Source: Candidatus Tenebribacter mawsonii
GTDB taxonomy: Bacteria > Cloacimonadota > Cloacimonadia > Cloacimonadales > TCS61
Length of the DNA: 13,605 nucleotides
Direction: 5' to 3'
NCBI GenBank assembly: GCA_030765665.1
Contig: JAVCCD010000173.1
Coordinates: 1-13,605, forward strand
Made by a program: the position numbers and the translations under genes. The notes under the pieces were generated by a model, which made no database searches, had not been told where the DNA came from, and saw only the letters and a program-made list of their open reading frames with translations. Each line of letters begins with the position of its first letter. Positions within the stretch are counted from its first letter, which is position 1. Positions 8,305 through 13,605 of this stretch are shown one piece after another.

Positions 8305-9126
8305 ATGCAAGAATATATAAAAGTAGTATTTCGAACTGGAAGAGAAGGCTACTATTTAAATAATAAAGAATACGAAATTGAACCTGATATTGATGTAATA
8401 GTAAAAGTTGAACGTGGAGAAGATGTTGCAAAAATCTTGAATTGTGCTGTTGAATCTGAACAAATATGTAATAAAATTGATTCAAAAGAAATATCCTCTA
8501 TCAAACGGATAGCAACGGAAGCAGATTATAAGCAATTGGATATTGTAAAAAAGAAAGAAGAAGAAACTGAGAAAAAGTTCCTTGAAATGCTAAAAAATCA
8601 ACCCTTTACAATGAAGCTTTTGCAAACGATCTACCAATTAGATGGCAATAAACTTACTTTTTTCTTTTCTGCTGATGGCAGGATAGATTTCAGGGATTTC
8701 GTGAGAGAACTTGCATCCGAGTTTAAAACTAGAATCGAATTACATCAAACTTCAGGCAGGGAAGATGCACGAAGATTGGGTGGACTTGGAATGTGTGGTA
8801 AAGCCTATTGCTGTGTAACTTTTTTAAGGAAATTCAATCAGGTAACAATTCAAATGGCAAAAGATCAAAATTTATTAAGCAATCTTTCTAAAATCTCGGG
8901 TCCTTGTGGTAGGTTACTTTGTTGTCTGCATTATGAAGAAGAATTCTATCTGAAGAAATCTGAGGAATTTCCAGAACTTGGACAGGTCATTAAATTTAAA
9001 GATCAAAAAATGTATGTAGAAAAAAATGATTATTATAATAATCGTATAAATTTGATAGCTGAGGATCATGAGCGTTTCATAGTAACTTTAGAAGAGTTTA
9101 AAGAAATAGTACAACAAAAGAAATGA
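8305..9126 (+). CDS. ricT: PSP1-domain protein, RicT (YaaT) family
   Basis: This 273-residue cytoplasmic protein contains the PSP1 domain. In Bacillus the homologue RicT (YaaT) forms an iron-sulfur complex with RicA and RicF that affects RNA processing and development. Six cysteines cluster as in that family: C164, C169 and C170 in GMCGKAYCC, and C201, C206 and C207 in GPCGRLLCCLHYEEEF. The basic QTSGREDARRLGGLG stretch (148-162) is also characteristic. A charged coiled-coil-like region lies near residues 80-97. GGAG (8296-8299) precedes the start. No RicA or RicF partner is in the window, so the cellular role here is open. The stop overlaps the rlmN start by four bases (ATGA), implying coupled translation. 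Confidence 0.88.
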   Translation: MQEYIKVVFRTGREGYYLNNKEYEIEPDIDVIVKVERGEDVAKILNCAVESEQICNKIDSKEISSIKRIATEADYKQLDIVKKKEEETEKKFLEMLKNQPFTMKLLQTIYQLDGNKLTFFFSADGRIDFRDFVRELASEFKTRIELHQTSGREDARRLGGLGMCGKAYCCVTFLRKFNQVTIQMAKDQNLLSNLSKISGPCGRLLCCLHYEEEFYLKKSEEFPELGQVIKFKDQKMYVEKNDYYNNRINLIAEDHERFIVTLEEFKEIVQQKK

Positions 9127-10151
9127 GAAAAAACGTTCTTGATTTGTTACCCGATGAATTAGTTCAACATTTGCTGGAACTCGGCGAGAAAGAATATAGA
9201 GCAAAACAGATCTTAAATTGGATTTATAGTAAACATACAATAGACTTTAGTGAGATGACATCTCTTTCAGAAACACTCAGAGTTAAGCTTCAAGAAACCT
9301 ATCAAATTGGAATTCCAAAAATTCTCAATAAAGTAGTTTCAGTTGACGGAACCACAAAATATCTTCTTACTCTACAAGATGAAAGTAAAATTGAAATGGT
9401 TATTATTCCTAATGGGAAAAAAAATACACTCTGCATCTCTTCTCAAGTTGGATGCGCCAGGCAGTGTGAATTTTGTGCTACAGCAAAACTGGGTTTTACC
9501 CGTAATCTAGATACTTATGAGATTACATCACAAGTATTTCTAGCTATTATTGAACTGGGTGAAGAAAAACTCACAAATATTGTTTTCATGGGAATGGGCG
9601 AACCACTTGATAATTATGAAAATGTTGTTAAGGCAATAAGAATTTTACAACATGACCTTTGCTTTAATTTCAGTCCAAGAAGAATTACCGTTTCAACTTC
9701 CGGTGTGATTCCACAAATTTCTAAACTAGCTGATACCGGCTTAAAGCTTAAGTTGGCTGTTTCACTAAATTCTGCGATTCAATCTAAAAGAGAACTACTT
9801 ATGCCTATCAGCAAAGTATATCCTTTAACAGAGTTAAAAAAAACCTTGATTGATTTTAGAAAGAAAACACCTTATCGTATCACGTTTGAGTATGTGATGA
9901 TAAAAGATTTTAATATCGGGCGTGAGGATGTGAAAGCTCTATTAAAATATTTAGGTGATATATCTTGTAAGCTTAATGTTATTAAATGGAATAAAGTTGA
10001 AGATCTTCCTTATGAGACACCTTCAGCTATTGAGATTGATAAATTTATAAGTTCAATGAATGTTCTAAGTTCTGCTGTTACGTTTAGAAAAAGCCGAGGA
10101 ATTGATATCGATGCAGCGTGTGGACAATTAGCTACCAAGAATATTTTTTGA
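9123..10151 (+). CDS. rlmN: dual-specificity rRNA/tRNA adenine C2-methyltransferase
   Basis: RlmN is a cytoplasmic radical-SAM enzyme that methylates C2 of A2503 in 23S rRNA and, in E. coli, A37 of some tRNAs. The 342-residue length is normal for the shorter family members. The [4Fe-4S] motif is C111-x3-C115-x2-C118 in GCARQCEFC. The family's two mechanistic cysteines are also visible: C333 in GIDIDAACGQL, matching the methyl-carrying Cys355 of E. coli, and C104, matching Cys118. GMGEPLDNY (157-165) is the SAM-region signature. The ATG overlaps the RicT stop (9123-9126) and there is no Shine-Dalgarno site of its own, so translation probably depends on coupling. It is followed by the palindromic repeat region. 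Confidence 0.96.
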   Translation: MRKNVLDLLPDELVQHLLELGEKEYRAKQILNWIYSKHTIDFSEMTSLSETLRVKLQETYQIGIPKILNKVVSVDGTTKYLLTLQDESKIEMVIIPNGKKNTLCISSQVGCARQCEFCATAKLGFTRNLDTYEITSQVFLAIIELGEEKLTNIVFMGMGEPLDNYENVVKAIRILQHDLCFNFSPRRITVSTSGVIPQISKLADTGLKLKLAVSLNSAIQSKRELLMPISKVYPLTELKKTLIDFRKKTPYRITFEYVMIKDFNIGREDVKALLKYLGDISCKLNVIKWNKVEDLPYETPSAIEIDKFISSMNVLSSAVTFRKSRGIDIDAACGQLATKNIF

Positions 10152-10195
10152 GGTAGTGTATCATTGTTTATGAAAGATTATGAAAAAAAGCACTG

Positions 10196-10312
10196 CCTTT
10201 CCGAAGCTTCATACAACGATTTTCTTCTTGCTGAGATTCGGAAAGTTTTAACTCAGTCGTAACTTTCCGAATCTTGGCTGAGAGACTTCCTTTGGCGGAA
10301 GCTTCGGAAAGG
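10196..10312. repeat. two tandem 49-bp palindromic repeat units forming a nested hairpin
   Basis: Two related units, 10197-10245 and 10263-10311, each begin CTTTCCGAA and end TTCGGAAAG, and share similar interiors (GATTTTCTT versus GACTTCCTT at the same offset); their period is 66 bp. Across the units, CCTTTCCGAAGCTTC (10196-10210) pairs perfectly with its complement at 10298-10312. AGATTCGGAAAGTT (10234-10247) pairs with 10261-10274. The whole can therefore fold as one long interrupted hairpin, or as two smaller ones with 9-bp stems. A further partial copy, TCGGAAA (10313-10319), runs up to the deoC ribosome binding site. It resembles a REP-type or MITE-like repeat and fills most of the 180-bp rlmN-deoC gap; apart from it I see only the deoC leader there. 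Confidence 0.75.
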
Positions 10313-10331
10313 TCGGAAATGAGGAGATTTT

Positions 10332-11162
10332 ATGAAAAATTTTGACGTTAGTACACTTGCTAAAATGATCGATCATACAGAATTGAAATCTAATTCTGGT
10401 GAGAAAAAGATCAAGAATTTATGCGATGAAGCAAAGCAATATGGATTTATATCTGTATGTGTGAATCCGGCAAATGTTGAATTTGTTACAAAGCAGTTAG
10501 AAGGAAGCGATGTTCTAGTCTGTAGTGTTGTAGGTTTCCCGCTAGGAATGAATACTACTGAGATAAAGGCATTAGAAGCAAAAAAAGCTGTTGCGCAGGG
10601 AGCTTCTGAGATAGATATGGTTATCAATGTTGGTGCTATGCGTGATGGTAAACATGACTTTATTAGAGAAGATATAAGACAGGTTGTTCAGGCAAGTGCA
10701 CCTGCACATGTAAAAGTGATTTTAGAAACATGTTATCTAACTGATGAAGAAATTGTAAAATCATGTGAGTTAGCTGTTGAGGCAGGTGCTCATTTTGTTA
10801 AAACATCAACTGGCTTTGGTGCTTTTGGCTCCTTTGAACATCATGTTCGACTTATGCGCAAAACTGTTGGACCCGATATCGGAGTGAAAGCCTCAGGAGG
10901 AGTTTCTAATTTTAAAGATGCTATGAGAATGGTAGATGCTGGAGCAACCAGATTAGGAACGAGTGCAGGAATTGTGATCATGGAAGGAGCAAAATTATTT
11001 AAATATGCTCCAGATGCTTGGCTTGAGCCGGAAATTCCATGTCATACCTGTCCAGCCAGAAGCGCTAGTATATCAAAATTGCCGAAGGCATTATATCAAT
11101 ATTATACTAACATGTGCTTGAAATGTGATTACCGCGAAAAATATAATAAATTTTATGAATAG
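10332..11162 (+). CDS. deoC: deoxyribose-phosphate aldolase with four-cysteine C-terminal tail
   Basis: DeoC is a cytoplasmic class I aldolase that splits 2-deoxyribose-5-phosphate into glyceraldehyde-3-phosphate and acetaldehyde during deoxynucleoside breakdown. The TIM-barrel core covers residues 1 to about 226. The Schiff-base lysine is K157 in FVKTSTGFG, with D96 in EIDMVINVG and K186 in VKASGG as the proton-relay residues. At 276 residues it is about 50 longer than typical DeoC. The extra tail contains two CxxC pairs, C237/C240 (PCHTCPARS) and C262/C265 (MCLKCDY), a zinc- or iron-sulfur-knuckle-like arrangement. GAGGAG (10321-10326) precedes the ATG. The stop overlaps the binding site of the aldehyde oxidoreductase gene. 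Core function is certain; the tail's role is unknown. Confidence 0.95.
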   Translation: MKNFDVSTLAKMIDHTELKSNSGEKKIKNLCDEAKQYGFISVCVNPANVEFVTKQLEGSDVLVCSVVGFPLGMNTTEIKALEAKKAVAQGASEIDMVINVGAMRDGKHDFIREDIRQVVQASAPAHVKVILETCYLTDEEIVKSCELAVEAGAHFVKTSTGFGAFGSFEHHVRLMRKTVGPDIGVKASGGVSNFKDAMRMVDAGATRLGTSAGIVIMEGAKLFKYAPDAWLEPEIPCHTCPARSASISKLPKALYQYYTNMCLKCDYREKYNKFYE

Positions 11163-11175
11163 GAGGTCAGTAAAA

Positions 11176-12945
11176 ATGAATGGATGGATGAATAAAATTG
11201 TAAAAGTAGACCTCAGTTCTGGGAAACAAACGATTGTAAGTATTAGTGAAGATGTGAGAAGAAAATTTATCGGAGGTAGAGGTTTAGGTTTAAAGTTGTA
11301 TACTGATCTTTGTTCCGCTAATATTGATGCATTAGGTGAAGAAAATGCAATTGTGTTTTCAACTGGACCTCTCACAGGAATTATTCAAACTGCTGGACGC
11401 TATCAAGTTACTACTCGGTCACCACTTACAAATGCAATCTGCAATTCAAGCTCCGGAGGTTTTTTTGGAGCGATTTTAAAGAAGACTGGACTTGATGCAC
11501 TGATAATTACAGGAAAATCTTCAAAACCTGTCTATCTTGAAATCACCGATGACAGTATTAACATAAAGGATGCAAAACATATTTGGGGAAAAAATACTCA
11601 TGAAACCATGAAAACCTTAAAAAGTAATTCATCCTCCAACGTTTCAATAGCCTGCATCGGACCAGCTGGAGAAAATCTGGTTCCTTATGCTTCCATCATG
11701 AACGATAAAGACAGGGCTGCTGGGCGTGGTGGTGTTGGAGCTGTGATGGGTTCTAAAAACCTTAAAGCAATTACTGCAAATGGCAAAAAGGAAATTCAGG
11801 TTGATAATCCTGAGAAATTAAAAACAATGATTTCAACAATAAACACACTAATAGATAAGAATCCAGTAACTGGAAAGTCATTACAACTTTTGGGAACATC
11901 AGTTCTAGTTAATGTGGTAAATGCGCATGGAATGTATCCTACAAAAAATTTCCAGCGAGGGGTTTTTAATGATGCAGAGGGAACAAGCGGAGAGAAAATC
12001 GCTGAAACTATTCTGCAAGGAAGAAGTGCTTGCTTTAAATGTCCTATTGCTTGTGGAAGAAAAACAAAAACCAGTAACCGCGAAGGTGAAGGTCCAGAAT
12101 ACGAAACGGTTTGGGCATTCGGTGCACAATTGGGGATTAGCGATCTGGAAACAATTACAGAAGCAAATTATACTTGTAATGAGTTAGGGTTGGATACAAT
12201 AACTGCAGGCAGTACAATCGGTTGTGCGATGGAGCTTTATGAAAAGGGGGCTTATCCTAATAAAATGGAATGGGGTGATTCTTCTAATCTAGTAAAGTAT
12301 GTTGAGGACATTGCTTATAGAAGAGGTGTTGGGAAAGACCTGGCTCTTGGTTCTAAAAAATTAGCTGAGAAGTATGGAAGACCCGAACTTGCTATGCAAG
12401 TAAAGGGAATGGAGTTACCTGCTTACGATCCCCGTGGAGTGCAAGGACAAGCTTTATCTTATGCAACATCAAATAGAGGTGGATGTCATATGCAGGGGTA
12501 TCTTATCTCACCTGAGATTCTTGGTTCACCTGTTTTTATGGATAGATACTCAATTGAAGGAAAAGCTGAAATTGTTGCATTGTTTCAGGATATCTCTGCA
12601 GCTGTTGACTCGCTTGTACTATGTAGATTTTTACAATTTGCAATTAGTATTGATACATTTAAAGATATACTAAACGTGGTTACCGGATTTGACTACTCAG
12701 ATGTTGAATTGCTTGAAGTAGGAACGCGAATATACAATCTGGAAAGAAAATATAATGCGGAAGCGGGTTTATCACGTAAAGATGATATGTTGCCATCCAG
12801 ATTTATGGAAGAAGAATTATCCGAAGGTGCTTCTAGAAACAGGGTAGTGCAACTTGATGAAATGTTGGATAGATATTATAAACTTCGTGGATGGGATGAA
12901 AATGGCATACCTACCGCTGAAACTTTAAAGAGTTTGGGGATTTGA
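11176..12945 (+). CDS. aldehyde ferredoxin oxidoreductase family protein (tungstopterin enzyme)
   Basis: This 589-residue cytoplasmic enzyme belongs to the family that oxidises aldehydes to acids using a tungsten (or molybdenum) bis-pterin and a [4Fe-4S] cluster, with ferredoxin as usual electron acceptor. The N-terminal pterin-binding domain shows KVDLSSGK, FIGGRGLG and RAAGRGGVGAVMGSKNLKAI (residues 180-199). The cluster ligands are C286-x2-C289-x3-C293 in CFKCPIACG and C483 in DSLVLCRF. DPRGVQGQALSYATSNRGG near 418-436 is typical of the C-terminal domains. I start at 11176 because AGGAGG (11161-11166) lies nine bases upstream and overlaps the deoC stop; longer in-frame starts run into deoC. 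Subfamily (AOR, FOR, GAPOR or other) cannot be fixed by eye. Position suggests acetaldehyde or glyceraldehyde-3-phosphate as substrate. Confidence 0.93.
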   Translation: MNGWMNKIVKVDLSSGKQTIVSISEDVRRKFIGGRGLGLKLYTDLCSANIDALGEENAIVFSTGPLTGIIQTAGRYQVTTRSPLTNAICNSSSGGFFGAILKKTGLDALIITGKSSKPVYLEITDDSINIKDAKHIWGKNTHETMKTLKSNSSSNVSIACIGPAGENLVPYASIMNDKDRAAGRGGVGAVMGSKNLKAITANGKKEIQVDNPEKLKTMISTINTLIDKNPVTGKSLQLLGTSVLVNVVNAHGMYPTKNFQRGVFNDAEGTSGEKIAETILQGRSACFKCPIACGRKTKTSNREGEGPEYETVWAFGAQLGISDLETITEANYTCNELGLDTITAGSTIGCAMELYEKGAYPNKMEWGDSSNLVKYVEDIAYRRGVGKDLALGSKKLAEKYGRPELAMQVKGMELPAYDPRGVQGQALSYATSNRGGCHMQGYLISPEILGSPVFMDRYSIEGKAEIVALFQDISAAVDSLVLCRFLQFAISIDTFKDILNVVTGFDYSDVELLEVGTRIYNLERKYNAEAGLSRKDDMLPSRFMEEELSEGASRNRVVQLDEMLDRYYKLRGWDENGIPTAETLKSLGI

Positions 12946-12953
12946 GGAGAGAA

Positions 12954-13605
12954 ATGAAAGTCACATTAGCAGGATTCAACATTGATACAAACTTGGTAGA
13001 TAAATTACCTGAAGGTACTATAGCTACACCTGAGACAATATCAGCTGCTTACGCTCGTATCAGCCGTGATCCAAGAGATGTACCGGAATTACGAAAAGAA
13101 GCCAGAGAGCAGGTGAAAAAGGCGCGTCGTTCTAATAAGGCAATTGTCTTTGGTATGAGTCATCATTCTGTAGCCGAGCATGCTTATTTTAATTTTGATA
13201 TTTTGCAGATCTCTCGTCTTGCGTTGGAGGAATTGGAAGCACGCCGCATCGGAGCCGCTTATACTGAAAAATCACAAAGGTATATTACATTAAAAGGTGA
13301 TTTTGTTATTCCAAAAGAGTTCATTGAAGATGATGCAAAGAAATTTAAAGAACTGGTTGAATTCCAAAATAACTTTTATCAGGATAACTTAGAAAAACTT
13401 ACCATATTTCAGTTTTGTAATAATCCTGAACTAGCAGAACAAGCCGAAGAAGCAACTGCTAACGGTATTTATTCTAATATGAATCGGGCTAAGAATACGC
13501 TAGAAGGTTGGGCAAAAGAAGATGCCAGATATGCCCTGAGTTTAGCTACTCAGGCTCAACTTGGCATGTCTTTCAATGCAAGAACTTTGGAACATGCCAT
13601 TCGCA
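12954..13605 (+). CDS. FAD-dependent thymidylate synthase (ThyX)-like protein, cut by window end
   Basis: The first 217 codons are present and the frame is open at the window edge. Canonical ThyX makes dTMP from dUMP with methylene-tetrahydrofolate and reduced flavin. ThyX-like landmarks are the N-terminal SHHSVAEHAYFNF (69-81), the signature region RRIGAAYTEKSQRY (97-110), and a C-terminal NARTLEHAIR (208-217) matching the nucleotide-binding end of ThyX. The signature deviates from RHRxxSxNExSxRY: only the first R, E, second S, R and final Y match. The N-terminal TPETISAAYARISRDP segment recalls long ThyX-like proteins that carry two such domains, so a second domain may lie beyond the edge. 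GAGGAGAG (12944-12951) overlaps the upstream stop, so it is probably co-transcribed with deoC and the oxidoreductase gene. True synthase activity is uncertain. Confidence 0.8.
   Translation, partial: MKVTLAGFNIDTNLVDKLPEGTIATPETISAAYARISRDPRDVPELRKEAREQVKKARRSNKAIVFGMSHHSVAEHAYFNFDILQISRLALEELEARRIGAAYTEKSQRYITLKGDFVIPKEFIEDDAKKFKELVEFQNNFYQDNLEKLTIFQFCNNPELAEQAEEATANGIYSNMNRAKNTLEGWAKEDARYALSLATQAQLGMSFNARTLEHAIR

Noticed and set aside
10170..10262. A 30-codon ORF starting ATG AAA GAT in the rlmN-deoC gap
   Set aside because: It has no ribosome binding site at usable distance, its codons are mostly palindrome arms, and the same translated pattern recurs in the second repeat unit, so it is explained by the repeat.
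10196..10319. A minimal CRISPR array
   Set aside because: There are only two imperfect units, they are self-complementary along their length with similar interiors, and no cas genes are present.
10152..10331. A riboswitch or other known regulatory RNA ahead of deoC
   Set aside because: The structure is fully accounted for by tandem palindromic units, and I recognise no conserved riboswitch core.
11125..11175. A longer N-terminus for the aldehyde oxidoreductase, starting inside deoC
   Set aside because: The AGGAGG at 11161-11166 points to the ATG at 11176, and family similarity begins just after that methionine.

Overview
The window is AT-rich and every gene I can support lies on the + strand. 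Its gene set suits a strictly anaerobic Gram-negative bacterium of the FCB superphylum, something like a Cloacimonadota relative. The clues are a Bacteroidetes-type alternative GlmU, a PSP1/RicT protein, a ferredoxin-linked aldehyde oxidoreductase, a long-form ThyX-like protein, and palindromic intergenic repeats. That placement is an inference from gene content and protein style, not from a marker gene.

Layout. Positions 1-387 hold a small, possibly truncated membrane protein gene that ends inside a nest of overlapping palindromes, followed by a candidate promoter for serC (388-1467). A strong hairpin (1485-1520) closes serC. Next comes a tightly packed envelope cluster: a Gx-type small membrane transporter (1527-2081), a class A penicillin-binding protein (2062-4452), a membrane-anchored family 2 glycosyltransferase (4449-5561), a secreted transglutaminase-like protein (5578-7035) and an alternative-type GlmU (7048-8262). 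These genes overlap or abut, which implies co-transcription. A second short run follows: a RicT/PSP1-family protein (8305-9126) overlapping rlmN (9123-10151) by four bases.

The 180-bp gap after rlmN is filled by two tandem copies of a 49-bp palindromic repeat that can also fold into one long nested hairpin. Downstream is a compact deoxyribose/deoxynucleotide cluster: deoC with an unusual four-cysteine C-terminal tail (10332-11162), an aldehyde ferredoxin oxidoreductase family gene (11176-12945), and a ThyX-like gene cut by the window end (12954 onward). Strong Shine-Dalgarno sites overlap the preceding stop codons, so the three genes are probably one operon.

How the genes may work together: the envelope cluster would supply UDP-GlcNAc, glycosyl transfer and peptidoglycan polymerisation. 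In the last cluster, DeoC releases acetaldehyde and glyceraldehyde-3-phosphate. Both are the kind of substrate used by enzymes of the family encoded next door, which pass electrons to ferredoxin. I see no defence system, CRISPR array, integrase, tRNA or rRNA. Most of the window is housekeeping; the points worth a second look are the deoC-aor pairing, the DeoC tail, the divergent ThyX signature and the palindromic repeats.
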